A stretch of 64,000 nt of DNA from Stutzerimonas balearica DSM 6083 (GCF_000818015.1 NZ_CP007511.1:1908001-1972000), one strand, 5' to 3'. Numbered from the stretch's first letter, positions 1 to 10,090 are shown. Numbers and translations: made by a program. The notes: generated by a model from the letters alone, not told the origin.

Positions 1-1751
1 GGCGTCACTTGCGGGTGTGCCAGGTGGCTCCAATACGCCACGCGCCAGGTCTTGATGTGCCAGTTGGGTACGACGTAATGCCCCCAGAGCAATACACGGT
101 CGAGGGCTCGGGTATGGGTAATCAGCTCCTGGCGCGTGTCGGCGGCGATCAGTTGCTCGACCAGCGTGTCGATCGCCGGGTCTTTCAGACCGATGAAGTT
201 GCGGCTGCCGGGGTTGTCGGCGCTGACCGAATGCCAGTACTCGCGCTGCTCGTTGCCCGGCGAGTTGGATTGGCCGAAGCCGCTGACGATCATGTCGAAG
301 TCGCGCGAGCGCAGGCGGTTGACGTACTGCGAGACGTCTACCCGGCGAATTTCCAGCTCGATGCCGAGGTCGGCCAGGTTGCGTTTGTAGGGCAGCAGGA
401 CCCGCTCGAATTCGGACTGCACCAGGAGGAACTCGAGTTTCACTGGCTTGCCCTGGGCATCGACCATGCGGTCGTTCTCGACACGCCAGCCGGCCTCGGT
501 GAGCAACTGATAGGCGCGTCGCTGCTGCTCGCGGATGATGCCGTTGCCGTCGGTGACCGGCAGCTCGAACGGCTTCTCGAAGACTTCGTCGGGAATCTGG
601 CCGCGCAGCGGTTCGAGCACCGCGAGCTCATCCTTGCCGGGCAGACCGGAGGAGGCGAGCTCCGAGTTGTCGAAATAGCTGTGGGTACGGAAGTAGGCGC
701 CGTTGAACAGCTGCCGGTTGGTCCATTCGAAGTCGAACAGCAATGCCAGCGCTTCGCGGACCCGCCGGTCCTGCAGCAGCGGACGGCGGATGTTGAAGAT
801 GAAGCCCTGCATGCCGGTGGGGTTGTAGTTCGGAATTTCTTCCTTGATCAGGCGACCTTCGTGCACGGCGGGAATGTCGTAGGCGGTTGCCCAGTTCTTT
901 GCGCTGGTTTCCAGCCAGTAGTCGAACTGTCCGGCCTTGAATGCCTGGAGCGCGACGGTGTTGTCGCGGTAGTAGTCGAATACCAGCCGGTCGAAGTTGT
1001 AGAAGCCACGGTTCACGGCGAGGTCGCGACCCCAGTAGTCCTCCACGCGCGCATAGCTGATCGAGCGGCCTGGCTGGACTCGCTCGACGCGATAGGGGCC
1101 GCTGCCGAGTGGCGGCTCCAGGCTGCCGGAAGTGAAGTTGCGCTCGGCCCACCAGTGCTTGGGCAGCACCGGCAGCTGGCCGAGGATCATTGGCAGCTCG
1201 CGGTTGCCGGCATGTTTGAAGTCGAAGCGAACCTGGCGCTTGCCTTCGACCACGACCTTGTCGACGTCCGCATAGTAGGCCCGGTATTGCGGTGCGCCCT
1301 GGCTGATCAGGGTCTCGAAGGTAAAGGCGACGTCCTCGGCGGTGACCGGCTGGCCATCGTGAAAGCGTGCCTCAGGGCGCAGATAGAAACGCACCCAGTC
1401 GTTTTTCGGGCCACGCTCGATCTTCTCGGCGACCAGCCCATAGACCGTGAAGGGTTCGTCGAGGCTGTTGGTGGTCAGCGTGTCATAGATCAGGCCGATG
1501 TCTTCGGCCGATACGCCCTTGTTGATGAAGGGGTTGAGCGAGTCGAAGCTGCCGAAACCGGCCTGCCGCAGGACGCCGCCCTTGGGGGCGTCAGGGTTGG
1601 CGTATTCGAAGTGCTCGAAGTTCGCCGGGTACTTGGGCGGTTCGTCGTACAGCGTGAGGGCGTGACGGGGCGCGGCGCCTGCCAGCGTGCAGGCGCAGAG
1701 CAGGCCGAGCAAGGCGAACTGCTGGGCGAGTCGTTGCATGGGACGGTTCAT
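1..1751 (-). CDS. Extracellular solute-binding protein (YejA-type peptide ABC transporter), 3' end outside window
   Basis: Periplasmic binding protein of the SBP_bac_5 (oligopeptide/microcin C, YejA-like) family; it would deliver peptides to a YejBEF-type permease. The reading frame is open from the ATG at 1749-1751 to the window edge, so the C-terminus is missing. The N-terminus has a cleavable signal peptide (hydrophobic LAQQFALLGLLCACTLAGA), followed by family landmarks: PDAPKGG near residue 50, SFDSLNPF, ARFHDGQPVTAEDVAFT, and LGSGPYRV. Its ATG overlaps the stop of the upstream paralog in an ATGA arrangement, so the two are translationally coupled. The permease genes would lie to the left, outside the window. 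Family assignment is firm; the substrate is not visible. Confidence 0.9.
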   Translation of the reverse strand, partial: MNRPMQRLAQQFALLGLLCACTLAGAAPRHALTLYDEPPKYPANFEHFEYANPDAPKGGVLRQAGFGSFDSLNPFINKGVSAEDIGLIYDTLTTNSLDEPFTVYGLVAEKIERGPKNDWVRFYLRPEARFHDGQPVTAEDVAFTFETLISQGAPQYRAYYADVDKVVVEGKRQVRFDFKHAGNRELPMILGQLPVLPKHWWAERNFTSGSLEPPLGSGPYRVERVQPGRSISYARVEDYWGRDLAVNRGFYNFDRLVFDYYRDNTVALQAFKAGQFDYWLETSAKNWATAYDIPAVHEGRLIKEEIPNYNPTGMQGFIFNIRRPLLQDRRVREALALLFDFEWTNRQLFNGAYFRTHSYFDNSELASSGLPGKDELAVLEPLRGQIPDEVFEKPFELPVTDGNGIIREQQRRAYQLLTEAGWRVENDRMVDAQGKPVKLEFLLVQSEFERVLLPYKRNLADLGIELEIRRVDVSQYVNRLRSRDFDMIVSGFGQSNSPGNEQREYWHSVSADNPGSRNFIGLKDPAIDTLVEQLIAADTRQELITHTRALDRVLLWGHYVVPNWHIKTWRVAYWSHLAHPQVT

Positions 1752-3595
1752 TGAGCCTTCTCCAGGCCTTTCAGCCACCAGGCGCGCAGCCCCAGGGTGT
1801 AGGGCGGCGTGGTCTTGTAGGCGAAGCGGTTACGGTACGCCAGCCGATGATGGCCGATGTACCAGTTGGGAATGGTGTAATGGTTCCACAGCAGGATCCG
1901 ATCGATCGCGCGCGTCACGGCGATCTGCTCGTCCCGGCTCTTGACGGCCAGCAGCTGGCTCAGCAGATCGTCGATCACTGGATTGGCGACGCCGGCGTAG
2001 TTGCGGCCGCCTTTGACGTCCACCTGGCTGGAATGGAAATACAGCCACTGCTCCTGACCCGGGCTCAGGCTCTGCGCCAGCGTGGTGAGAATCATGTCGT
2101 AGTCATATTGATCCAGGCGCTGCTTGTACTGCGATGCGTCGACCGTGCGCAGGTTCGCCTCGATGCCAACCCTCGCGAGGTTCTGGGCGTAAGGTTGCAG
2201 AATTCGCTCAAGGCGCGGGTTGACCAGCAGTATCTCGAAGCGCAGTGCCTCGCCGCGCTTGTTGCGCAACCCCGATTCGGTGAGCTTCCAGCCCGCATCG
2301 CGAAGCAGTTCGAGTGCCTGGCGCAGCGTCTTGCGCGGAATACCGTGGCCGGCGGTGCGGGGAAATTCGATTGGCTCGCTGAACAGTTCGGCAGGTAGTC
2401 GATCCCGGTAGGCCGACAGGGCCAGCCACTCACCGCCCTCGGGCAGCCCGGTGGCGGCGAACTCGCTGTTGGGGTAGTAGCTTTCGCTACGCCGGTAGGC
2501 ACCGTAGAACAGGGCCCGGTTGGTCCATTCGAAGTCGAACAGCAGCCCGAGGGCCTGGCGGACGCGGCGATCGTTGAAGATCGCGCGGCGGCTGTTCATG
2601 AACAGCGCCTGGGTCTGAGTCGGGATCTGGTGCGGGATTTCGGCGCGGATCGCATCGCCGCGCGTGACCGCGGGGAATTCGTAAGCCGTCGCCCAGTTCT
2701 TCGCCTGGTGTTCGATATAGAAGTCGAACTCGCCGACCTTGAAGGCTTCGAAAGCGACGATGTCGTCGCGATAGAACTCCACTTCAACGCGATCGAAGTT
2801 GTACTTGCCACGGTTGACCGGCAGGTCCTTGCCCCACCAGTTCTTCACCCGCTCGAATACCAGGCGACGGCCGGGTACCACCTGGGCGATGCGATAGGGG
2901 CCGCTGCCCAGTGGCGGCTCGAACGTGGTGGCGCGGAAATCCTTGCCCTTCCAGTAGTGCTGCGGCAGCACCGGGAGTTCGCCGAGGCGGCTGATCAGCA
3001 GGGGATCGGGGCGCTCGAAGACGAAGCGGATACGGTGACGGTTGAGAATGTCGACCCGTTTGACGCCCTTGAGGTTGGTACGGAACTGCGGATGGCCTTC
3101 CTTGCGTAGCACGCGATAGGAAAACGCGACGTCATAGGCGGTGATTGCCTTGCCGTCGTGAAAGCGTGCCTCGTCCCGCAAGTTGAAGACCACCCAGCTG
3201 AAGTTATCGCTGTACTCCACGGACTCGGCGATCAGGCCGTAGCTGGAGGTGGGTTCGTCACCGGAGGGGTCGTAGATGCCACTGCCGACCATCAGCGGCT
3301 CGTTCATCTCGCTGATGCCGTAGGCGAAGAAACCGGGGGTGGCGCTCGGACTGGTGCCCTTGAAGGTGTAAGGGTTGAGCGTGTCGAAGGTGCCGGAGGC
3401 CATCAGGCGTACCCGACCGCCCTTCGGCGCGCGCGGATTGACCCAGTCGAAGTGCGTGAAGCTCGAGGGATACTTGAGATTGCCGAACTGCGCATAGCCA
3501 TGGCTCTGCGTGATGGTCGCCCAGACCGGCGGGCTGACCAGCAGGCAGCTGATTATCGCTAAAAGAAATCGCATCAGATGGAGGACCCGATCCAT
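1748..3595 (-). CDS. Extracellular solute-binding protein (YejA-type), tandem paralog
   Basis: A 615-residue periplasmic binding protein of the same SBP_bac_5/YejA family as the downstream gene. It has a signal peptide (MRFLLAIISCLLVSPPVWA), then NPRAPKGG, GTFDTLNPYTFKG, ARFHDGKAITAYDVAFSY, LGSGPYRI and a C-terminal WYIGHHRLAYRNRFAY segment. The start at 3595 is the outermost ATG; an ATG seven codons in, just before the hydrophobic stretch, is an equally good alternative because neither has a clear ribosome-binding site. Two tandem, diverged binding proteins serving one permease is an arrangement also found in P. aeruginosa (PA1810/PA1811). Confidence 0.9.
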   Translation of the reverse strand: MDRVLHLMRFLLAIISCLLVSPPVWATITQSHGYAQFGNLKYPSSFTHFDWVNPRAPKGGRVRLMASGTFDTLNPYTFKGTSPSATPGFFAYGISEMNEPLMVGSGIYDPSGDEPTSSYGLIAESVEYSDNFSWVVFNLRDEARFHDGKAITAYDVAFSYRVLRKEGHPQFRTNLKGVKRVDILNRHRIRFVFERPDPLLISRLGELPVLPQHYWKGKDFRATTFEPPLGSGPYRIAQVVPGRRLVFERVKNWWGKDLPVNRGKYNFDRVEVEFYRDDIVAFEAFKVGEFDFYIEHQAKNWATAYEFPAVTRGDAIRAEIPHQIPTQTQALFMNSRRAIFNDRRVRQALGLLFDFEWTNRALFYGAYRRSESYYPNSEFAATGLPEGGEWLALSAYRDRLPAELFSEPIEFPRTAGHGIPRKTLRQALELLRDAGWKLTESGLRNKRGEALRFEILLVNPRLERILQPYAQNLARVGIEANLRTVDASQYKQRLDQYDYDMILTTLAQSLSPGQEQWLYFHSSQVDVKGGRNYAGVANPVIDDLLSQLLAVKSRDEQIAVTRAIDRILLWNHYTIPNWYIGHHRLAYRNRFAYKTTPPYTLGLRAWWLKGLEKAQ

Positions 3596-3716
3596 GGTGC
3601 TTTCAGGCTTTTCGGGTCGGTACAGTAACAGCTTGTCCGTGCTGGAAAAAGCGCGGGCTCCTCGGGCAAACTGCGGGTGATTTCATTGCGCCGCCATCGC
3701 GGCAAGGTGGCATTTC

Positions 3717-5162
3717 TTGCCCGTACATACCCAGGGTCTGCAATCGTGGATCGAGCGCCTCAACCAGTCTGAGTTGCCGGCGCTTGCCTCGGTCGTGACG
3801 GACCTCCAGCGCCTGACCCAGGCCGAGCACGCGTCGGTGCAGCAGCTCGCCGACGTGCTGTTGCGCGATGCGGCGCTGACTTCCAAGGTGCTGCGAGTGG
3901 CCAATAGCAGCTACTACAACCCCTCGCAGGAAGTGATCAAGACGATCTCCCGGGCGATCGTGCTGATCGGCTTCGACAACGTCCGTCTGATCAGCCTGTC
4001 GGTCAGCCTGGTCGACGGGCTGCTCGATCGCGCGCCGCGGCACCAGCTGCTGGAGCTGCTGGCGCGCTCCTTCCATGCGGCCGTGCAGGCACGCAATCTG
4101 TCCGGTTACCTGATGTCGCGAAGCGAGGAAGAGGTTTTCATCGCGGCCTTGTTGTGCCATGTCGGAGAGCTTGCATTCTGGGGCTGTGGGGGCACGCAGG
4201 CCGATGAATTGGCCGAGGCCCTGGCGGTACCGGGTGTACTGGCGGACGAGGCTGTGCAACAGGTGCTTGGCACCAGCTTCCGTCAACTCACGCTGGGGCT
4301 GGTCAAAAGCTGGAGCCTCGGTGAACTGACGGCGCTGGCCCAGGGGGCGACAACGGTCCAGGACAGCCGCGCGCGGTCGGTGACGCTGGGTGTCAGGATC
4401 AGCGAGGCGGCGCTCGACGGCTGGGAGAGTCCGCGGATGGCCGCCTTGGCCGCCGAGTATGCCGATCTGGCCGGCATCAGCGAAGCAGACGCGCTGCAGC
4501 AGATCCTGGCCAGTGCCGACGAGGCCGTGCAGGTAGCCTCGACGTTCGGTGCGAGCAAATTGTGCCGGTTGATCCCCAACACGGATCCGGAACAGATTCG
4601 TTTGCAACAGATGCAGCGACAGGCGGCGCTGCTGCAGCCCGATCTGCTGGTGCTGCAACAGGCGATGCAGGACCTGGGACAGATGGCCTGTGCAGGCAGC
4701 GATGTCACGCTGATCCTCGATGCGTTGCTAAAGGGGCTGCACCGGGGAGCGGGCCTGGAGCGCGTGATGGTGGTCGTGCTCGCCGACAAGCAGACGCGCT
4801 TTCGCGCACGGTGCGCCGTGGGGGAGGGTACGCAGAGCTGGCTCGAATCCTTCAGCCTGCCAGCCGAACAGCCGGAGTTGCCGCATATCTTCAGTTACGT
4901 GCTGCGCCACCGTCAGCCGCTGTGGATGGGCGTACCGGCCAGTTACAACCTGGCCGAGCTGGTCACCCAGCCGATTCGCCAACTGCTCGGCAACGGAATG
5001 TTCTTCGTTGCGCCGCTACTGGCGGGCACCCGGGAAATCGGCGTTATCTACGCCGACAGTCGGCTGTCCGGGCGGGCACTCAAGCACGAGCAGTTCGTCG
5101 CGTTTCAGCGTTTCGCCCAGCTGGCCGGGCGCTGCCTGGGGGCTTTGGCCGGTCGGGGCTGA
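3717..5162 (+). CDS. HDOD-domain signalling protein with a C-terminal GAF-like region
   Basis: About 481 residues. The first ~250 residues form an HDOD domain: ALTSKVLRVANSSYYN, then TISRAIVLIGFDNVRLI, then an HVGELAFW helix. HDOD proteins are non-catalytic relatives of HD-GYP phosphodiesterases used in signalling. The C-terminal ~190 residues (DVTLILDALLKGLHRGAGLERVMV onward) read as a GAF-like sensor domain. The start is TTG at 3717, chosen because AAGGTGG lies about seven bases upstream and the conserved domain begins soon after; no ATG lies between it and the domain. It is divergent from the YejA-type gene and convergent with mltD. Its ligand and partner are unknown. Confidence 0.8.
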   Translation: MPVHTQGLQSWIERLNQSELPALASVVTDLQRLTQAEHASVQQLADVLLRDAALTSKVLRVANSSYYNPSQEVIKTISRAIVLIGFDNVRLISLSVSLVDGLLDRAPRHQLLELLARSFHAAVQARNLSGYLMSRSEEEVFIAALLCHVGELAFWGCGGTQADELAEALAVPGVLADEAVQQVLGTSFRQLTLGLVKSWSLGELTALAQGATTVQDSRARSVTLGVRISEAALDGWESPRMAALAAEYADLAGISEADALQQILASADEAVQVASTFGASKLCRLIPNTDPEQIRLQQMQRQAALLQPDLLVLQQAMQDLGQMACAGSDVTLILDALLKGLHRGAGLERVMVVVLADKQTRFRARCAVGEGTQSWLESFSLPAEQPELPHIFSYVLRHRQPLWMGVPASYNLAELVTQPIRQLLGNGMFFVAPLLAGTREIGVIYADSRLSGRALKHEQFVAFQRFAQLAGRCLGALAGRG

Positions 5163-5172
5163 CCGGCGCTTC

Positions 5173-6711
5173 TCAGGGAAGATAGAGCGTCAGCAACTGA
5201 CCGGGGCGCAGAATGCCTGTGCCGTGCGGGTTCCAGTTCTTCAGGCTGGCGATCTTGACGTTGAAGCGTCTGGCGATCTCGTACAGCGAATCGCCGCTGC
5301 GCACCTTGTAGTAGGTCGGCTTGCTCTTGGTGCCAGCCGCGGTTTTCTCCAGGAATAACGCCTGGCCCACCTTCAGCTGGCTGCCCGCCAGACCGTTCCA
5401 TGCCTGCAGGTCGCGCACCGATACGCCCTGGCTCTTGGCGATATCCCAGAGGTTGTCGCCAGGCTTGACGCGGTAGCTGCGCGGCGTCGTCGCGCCGGAG
5501 CGGGCGGCCACGGCGTCCAGCAGGCGCGGCGTCGACCCGCTGGCACTGGGGATGGTCAGCGTCTGGCCGATACGAAGCGTGTTGCTGCGCAGACGGTTGA
5601 CTTCCTTGAGCGTACGCACGCTGACCTGATGCCGGCCGGCCACTCCACTCAGGGTATCGCCCGGGCGAACCCGGTACTGCTGCCAGTCCACCAGATCCTG
5701 CGGCTTCATGCGCGCCAGGTTTGCCGCCAGCGTTTCCGCCTTGCTCAGCGGAACCAGCAGCTGCGGCGGGCCGTCGAGGGTGATCCGGCGCGTGAAGGCC
5801 GGGTTGAGCTGGATCAGCTCGTCCTCGTCGATGTCGGCCAGCTTGGCGACGCGGGCCAGGTCCATGCGCTGCTTGAGCGGGACGACTTCGAAATAGGGCT
5901 CGTTGGCGATCGGACTCAGGCTGAGGCCGTAGGACTCGGGCGTCTTGATCAGCTGTGAAAGGGCGAGCAGCTTGGGTACGTAGTCACGCGTTTCGCTGGG
6001 TAGCGGCAGGTTCCAGTAGTCGGTCGGCAGGCCCAGCCGCTGATTACGCTCGATTGCCCGGCTGACCGTGCCTTCCCCGGCGTTGTAGGCGGCGAGGGCG
6101 AGCAGCCAGTCGCCGTTGAACAGGCCGTGCAGGTAATTGAGGTAGCGCAGGGCGGCGTTGGTCGAGGCGGTGATGTCGCGGCGCCCGTCGTACCAGTTGG
6201 TCTGCCGCAGATTGAAATGGCGTCCCGTCGAAGGGATGAACTGCCACAAGCCAACGGCATGCGCGGGCGAATAGGCGAACGGATCGTACGAGCTTTCGAT
6301 GACGGGCAGCAGGGCCAGCTCGAGCGGCATATTCTGCTCTTCGAGGCGTTCGACGATGTAATGAATGAACGGGCTGCCACGTTCGGTGGCGACTTCGACA
6401 TTGGCCGGGCGGCTGGCGAACAGCAGGCGCTGCTGTTCGATGCGGGGATTACCGTCGATGTAGTCCTGCAGCTGGTAACCGTCGCGGATGCGCTCCCAGA
6501 TGTCTTCATGGACTACGGGGCGGACGGTATCGCTCAACCAGATGGGATCGGCACGCTGGGTAACCTGACGACCGAGGCTCATGTCGTCCTCGGCGTCGTG
6601 CCGGGCATTGCTCTGACAACCTGCCAGGGCGATGCACAGGGCCAGTGCAATGGCCCGGCCGGTAGTCACCAAGGCGTCTGGTTCGCAGCGTTTCCTGGGT
6701 TGTGGCGGCAT
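5173..6711 (-). CDS. mltD: Membrane-bound lytic murein transglycosylase D (lipoprotein, LysM repeats)
   Basis: Cleaves peptidoglycan glycan strands from the inner face of the outer membrane. The N-terminus has a lipoprotein signal with the lipobox LAGC followed by QSN. The SLT/goose-lysozyme-like domain includes the catalytic-glutamate region PVIESSYDPFAYSPAHAVGLWQF and LALAAYNAGEGTVSRAI. Three LysM repeats follow, at roughly residues 340-385, 410-455 and 465-510 (YRVRPGDTLSGVAGRHQVS, YRVKPGDNLWDIAKSQGVS, YKVRSGDSLYEIARRFNVK). The ATG at 6711 is chosen because GGAAGG lies eight bases upstream; a GTG at 6732 is the alternative. gloB lies 99 bases upstream on the same strand. Confidence 0.93.
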   Translation of the reverse strand: MPPQPRKRCEPDALVTTGRAIALALCIALAGCQSNARHDAEDDMSLGRQVTQRADPIWLSDTVRPVVHEDIWERIRDGYQLQDYIDGNPRIEQQRLLFASRPANVEVATERGSPFIHYIVERLEEQNMPLELALLPVIESSYDPFAYSPAHAVGLWQFIPSTGRHFNLRQTNWYDGRRDITASTNAALRYLNYLHGLFNGDWLLALAAYNAGEGTVSRAIERNQRLGLPTDYWNLPLPSETRDYVPKLLALSQLIKTPESYGLSLSPIANEPYFEVVPLKQRMDLARVAKLADIDEDELIQLNPAFTRRITLDGPPQLLVPLSKAETLAANLARMKPQDLVDWQQYRVRPGDTLSGVAGRHQVSVRTLKEVNRLRSNTLRIGQTLTIPSASGSTPRLLDAVAARSGATTPRSYRVKPGDNLWDIAKSQGVSVRDLQAWNGLAGSQLKVGQALFLEKTAAGTKSKPTYYKVRSGDSLYEIARRFNVKIASLKNWNPHGTGILRPGQLLTLYLP

Positions 6712-6810
6712 GGGCGTGGCCTTCCGGGGCACAAAATTCGGGCGATTCTAGAAATGCCCTCCCGGGGGGTCAAGTTTGCCGGGTCGATTTCGGGATGTCG
6801 TCGACGCTGC

Positions 6811-7590
6811 TCAGAAGCGATCTTTCCAGCTTCGCAGGGCCGCGAATACCGCGACTTCCTCCTTCAGTTCGTGGCCCGCCTGTACGCTTGCCGAGCGGGC
6901 TACGGCGGTGTCCGCAGTGCGCAGGAAGGGGTTGGTCTGCTGCTCCAGTGCGAGGGTTGAAGGCAGGCTGCAGCGACCAGCCTCTCTCAGTTGGGAAACA
7001 TCCTGAAACCGCTTTTCGATCGCCGGGTTGTCCGGCTCCACCGCACGGGCGAAGCGCAGATTACTGAGCGTGTACTCGTGCGTGCAGAACACCTGCGTGT
7101 GTTGCGGGAGCGCAGCGAGTCGCGTCAGTGACTGGAACATCTGCTCTGGCGTACCTTCGAACAGGCGGCCGCAACCTGCGGCGAACAGGGTATCGCCACT
7201 GAACAGTACGGGTTGGTTGGCGTCTGCGTCGTAGTAGGCGATGTGTCCCAGCGTGTGACCGGGCACGGCGATGATCTGCAGACTGCGACCCAGCACTGCG
7301 ACCTGATCGCCATCATCGAGCGCCATGTCTCGCCCGGGAATCTGCTCGTGAGCCGGGCCGAGCACTCGAGCACTGGTGCGTTCCTTGAGCGCCAGCACGC
7401 CACCGACATGGTCGTGATGGTGATGGGTGATCAGGATGTCGCTGAGTTGCCAGTCCGGATGCTGCTCCAGCCAGCGCAGCACGGGCTCGGCATCGCCGGG
7501 ATCGACCACGGCGCAGCGGCGCGAGGCGCTATCCTGCAGGAGCCAGATATAGTTGTCGGAGAAGGCGGGTAGGGCTTCGATGATGGGCAT
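6811..7590 (-). CDS. gloB: Hydroxyacylglutathione hydrolase (glyoxalase II)
   Basis: Cytosolic metallo-beta-lactamase-fold enzyme that hydrolyses S-lactoylglutathione to D-lactate and glutathione, the second step of methylglyoxal detoxification. The protein (259 residues) opens [16 protein letters not shown] and has the dinuclear metal motif [11 protein letters not shown] near residue 53, [27 protein letters not shown], and [12 protein letters not shown]. The start is set by homology to the family N-terminus; an upstream in-frame extension is not needed. It is divergent from the methyltransferase gene, with about 116 bases between the two starts. Confidence 0.95.
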   Translation of the reverse strand: MPIIEALPAFSDNYIWLLQDSASRRCAVVDPGDAEPVLRWLEQHPDWQLSDILITHHHHDHVGGVLALKERTSARVLGPAHEQIPGRDMALDDGDQVAVLGRSLQIIAVPGHTLGHIAYYDADANQPVLFSGDTLFAAGCGRLFEGTPEQMFQSLTRLAALPQHTQVFCTHEYTLSNLRFARAVEPDNPAIEKRFQDVSQLREAGRCSLPSTLALEQQTNPFLRTADTAVARSASVQAGHELKEEVAVFAALRSWKDRF

Positions 7591-7706
7591 CTCGGGGTGC
7601 TCGCCAGACAGTGGACAAAGGCGCATGCTAGCAGCCCGGGGCGAAAGTTGAAGCCGCCCCGCATCTTGCGCAAGCTGTCCGCGTGAACCTGATACGGAGC
7701 CTTGCC

Positions 7707-8462
7707 ATGACCGATCATTGCTGCACCAAAGCGCCCGATCAGGCGATGCGGATTGCCGAGTCCGCCAGGCTGTGGTTCGAAACGCCGCCGGGGCAGCAGT
7801 TGTTGCGCCAGGAGCAGCAGGCTCTGGAAGAGGCGCTGCAGCGCTGCTTTGGCAGTTATCTGGTGCATTGCGGCCCATTCGCCGGAGTGCCCTTGCAGGC
7901 GCAGAAGATCAAGCGCTGCGTTCGCCTCGGCGCACCAATGGACGGGGTCGAGATCCACTGCGACGAGCAGGCCTGGCCGATCGGTGAGCATGCCGCCGAT
8001 GTGGTGGTCTTGCAGCACGCGCTGGATTTCTGCACCTCGCCACATGGCCTGCTGCGCGAAGCGGCGCGCAGCGTCAGGCCGGGTGGTCATCTGCTCATCC
8101 TCGGCGTGAATCCGTGGAGCCTATGGGGCGCCCGTCATCTGACCGCCCGTGACGGCTTTCGCCAGGCGCGCTGCATTCGCGCTTCGCGGGTCGGGGACTG
8201 GCTCAATCTGCTGGGGTTCGCGCTGGAGAATCGTCGCTTCGGATGCTATTGTCCGCCGCTTTCCTCGAGCGACTGGCAGGCGCGACTGGCTCGTCTCGAT
8301 CGGCTTGGTAATCGCTTGCAGGCCCCGGCCGGCGGCTTCTACTTGCTGATGGCACGCAAGCTGATGATCGGGCTGCGGCCGCTGCGTCAGCAACGCCGAG
8401 AGCGCATGGGCAAGCTGTTGCCGATGCCGGTCGCCAAGGTCAGCCGTCGCAACGCCGAGTAG
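7707..8462 (+). CDS. Class I SAM-dependent methyltransferase
   Basis: A 251-residue protein with a Methyltransf_11-like core: [24 protein letters not shown] followed by [18 protein letters not shown]. The usual glycine-rich SAM loop near the N-terminus is degenerate ([12 protein letters not shown]). The ATG at 7707 is preceded by GGAG seven bases upstream. The gene is the counterpart of P. aeruginosa PA1814, which sits in the same gloB-methyltransferase-rnhA-dnaQ neighbourhood. The substrate is unknown. Confidence 0.8.
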   Translation: MTDHCCTKAPDQAMRIAESARLWFETPPGQQLLRQEQQALEEALQRCFGSYLVHCGPFAGVPLQAQKIKRCVRLGAPMDGVEIHCDEQAWPIGEHAADVVVLQHALDFCTSPHGLLREAARSVRPGGHLLILGVNPWSLWGARHLTARDGFRQARCIRASRVGDWLNLLGFALENRRFGCYCPPLSSSDWQARLARLDRLGNRLQAPAGGFYLLMARKLMIGLRPLRQQRRERMGKLLPMPVAKVSRRNAE

Positions 8463-8507
8463 TCTTGTCGAGCGCACGCCTCGAACCCTTTGGACATACA
8501 GCATTTC

Positions 8508-8963
8508 ATGAGTGACGACCTGGTCGAGATTTACACAGACGGTGCCTGCAAGGGTAATCCCGGCCCCGGTGGCTGGGGCGCCTTGCTGATTTACAAGGGC
8601 GTCAAGCGCGAGCTGTGGGGTGGCGAGGCGCAGACCACCAACAACCGCATGGAGCTGATGGCGGCGATCCGCGCGCTTGCCGAGCTCAAGCGACCCTGCA
8701 AGGTCCATCTTTGCACCGATTCGCAGTATGTGATGCAGGGAATCAACGACTGGCTGCCCAACTGGAAGAAGCGCGGCTGGAAAACAGCCAGCAAACAACC
8801 GGTCAAGAATGCCGATCTGTGGCAACTGCTGGATGAGCAGGTGAATCGCCATGAAGTGACCTGGCAGTGGGTCAGGGGGCACACAGGCCATCCGGGCAAC
8901 GAGCAGGCCGATCTGCTGGCTAACCGTGGTGTGGTTCAGGCCAAACGACAACCCATTGTGTAA
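8508..8963 (+). CDS. rnhA: Ribonuclease HI
   Basis: Degrades the RNA strand of RNA-DNA hybrids. The 151-residue protein carries all four acidic metal ligands of the family: D11 in [17 protein letters not shown]49 in NNRMEL, D71 in CTDSQYV, and the late Asp in NEQADLLAN. The ATG at 8508 gives an N-terminus of normal length; a TTG six codons upstream would only add a short tail. dnaQ starts 12 bases after the stop, so the two are probably co-transcribed, as in many gammaproteobacteria. Confidence 0.96.
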   Translation: MSDDLVEIYTDGACKGNPGPGGWGALLIYKGVKRELWGGEAQTTNNRMELMAAIRALAELKRPCKVHLCTDSQYVMQGINDWLPNWKKRGWKTASKQPVKNADLWQLLDEQVNRHEVTWQWVRGHTGHPGNEQADLLANRGVVQAKRQPIV

Positions 8964-8975
8964 CGAGCGAGACCG

Positions 8976-9701
8976 ATGCGCAGCGTAGTTCTGGATACCG
9001 AAACGACAGGCATGCCGGTGACCGATGGTCACCGTGTGATTGAAATCGGCTGCGTCGAGGTGATCGGCCGGCGTCTTACCGGGCGGCATTTCCATGTCTA
9101 TCTGCAGCCTGATCGAGAGGTCGATGAGGGCGCAGTGGCGGTTCACGGGATCACCAACGAGTTTCTCGCTGACAAGCCGCGCTTCCGTGATGTCGCCGAC
9201 GAGTTCTTCGAATTCATCCGCGACGCGCAGCTGGTGATTCACAACGCGGCGTTCGATATCGGCTTCATCAACAACGAGTTCGCCTTGCTCGGGCAGCGTG
9301 ACCGCGCCGAGATCACCGACCACTGCACGGTGCTCGATACCCTGTTGATGGCGCGTGAGCGGCACCCGGGCCAGCGCAACAGCCTCGACGCGCTGTGCAA
9401 GCGCTATGGGGTCGATAACTCCGGCCGCGATCTGCACGGCGCCTTGTTGGACGCCGAGATTCTTGCCGACGTCTGGCTGACCATGACTGGCGGGCAGACC
9501 AACCTGTCCCTGGCTGGGGATGGTGCGGACAATGCCGGCGGTCGTCCCCAGCCCAGCCCGATCCGTCGTCTGCCGGCTGATCGTCAGCGCACGACCGTGC
9601 TGGCAGCCAGCGAGCAGGAACTCGCCGCCCACATGGCACGCCTTGCGGCAATCGAAAAGGCCGCTGGTGCGCCTGCCCTGTGGAGCCAGCTCGAGAGCTG
9701 A
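8976..9701 (+). CDS. dnaQ: DNA polymerase III epsilon subunit (3'-5' proofreading exonuclease)
   Basis: A 241-residue DEDDh exonuclease. Exo I is VVLDTETTGM (residues 4-13), Exo II is IHNAAFDIGFINNEF near residue 90, and Exo III contains HGALLDAEILADVW near residue 155. The C-terminal ~55 residues, after a linker, are the expected region for binding the polymerase alpha subunit. Downstream of rnhA with a 12-base gap. Confidence 0.95.
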   Translation: MRSVVLDTETTGMPVTDGHRVIEIGCVEVIGRRLTGRHFHVYLQPDREVDEGAVAVHGITNEFLADKPRFRDVADEFFEFIRDAQLVIHNAAFDIGFINNEFALLGQRDRAEITDHCTVLDTLLMARERHPGQRNSLDALCKRYGVDNSGRDLHGALLDAEILADVWLTMTGGQTNLSLAGDGADNAGGRPQPSPIRRLPADRQRTTVLAASEQELAAHMARLAAIEKAAGAPALWSQLES

Positions 9702-10090
9702 CCACTCCCGCCCTTCGAACAGGCGGCTGTCGCATGGCATTGTGCTATCTTTGCCCGCCGTACGGCCTGGCACGTGCTGCGATGCGTAACCATTGACCAA
9801 GTCACCGCCCGGTTCGGCACAAATGCCGCTCGTCTTGTTTGGCGTGCGCTTCGTGCCGTCTGTCGGCTGAGCTATCGTTGTTGAGCGAATTTCCTACAGG
9901 CGCAATTGTGTAGGAGATCGCCCATGCCTGACGGCTCGCAGTGGTTATTGCGCCGCGCAATTCCCGGACGGGCGGCGTGTGCTTGCGTCGCCAGGGCGCA
10001 GGTGGCGGCCGATGTTTTTTGCTAAAGTTCGCGGCCTACGAAAAAGCCAGTAGCCAGCCAGCTTTGGTTCTGATTGACGAGGTGTTCTGC
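9702..10090. other. Intergenic region between dnaQ and gacA
   Basis: About 390 bases with no convincing conserved gene. It holds a short inverted repeat at 9892-9915 (TCCTACA, ten-base loop, TGTAGGA). A 33-codon frame starts at ATG 9924, preceded by AGGAG, and stops at 10025; it could be a leader peptide but its product has no recognisable feature. The gacA promoter must lie here; I cannot assign -35 and -10 boxes with confidence. Confidence 0.5.

Noticed and set aside
9..1754. Long open frame on the plus strand opposite the YejA-type gene
   Set aside because: It is the antisense shadow of a binding-protein gene with a signal peptide and clear family motifs; the shadow product has no recognisable domain.
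8121..9800. Long minus-strand frame across rnhA and dnaQ
   Set aside because: Opposes three genes with complete catalytic motifs; no domain is readable in it.
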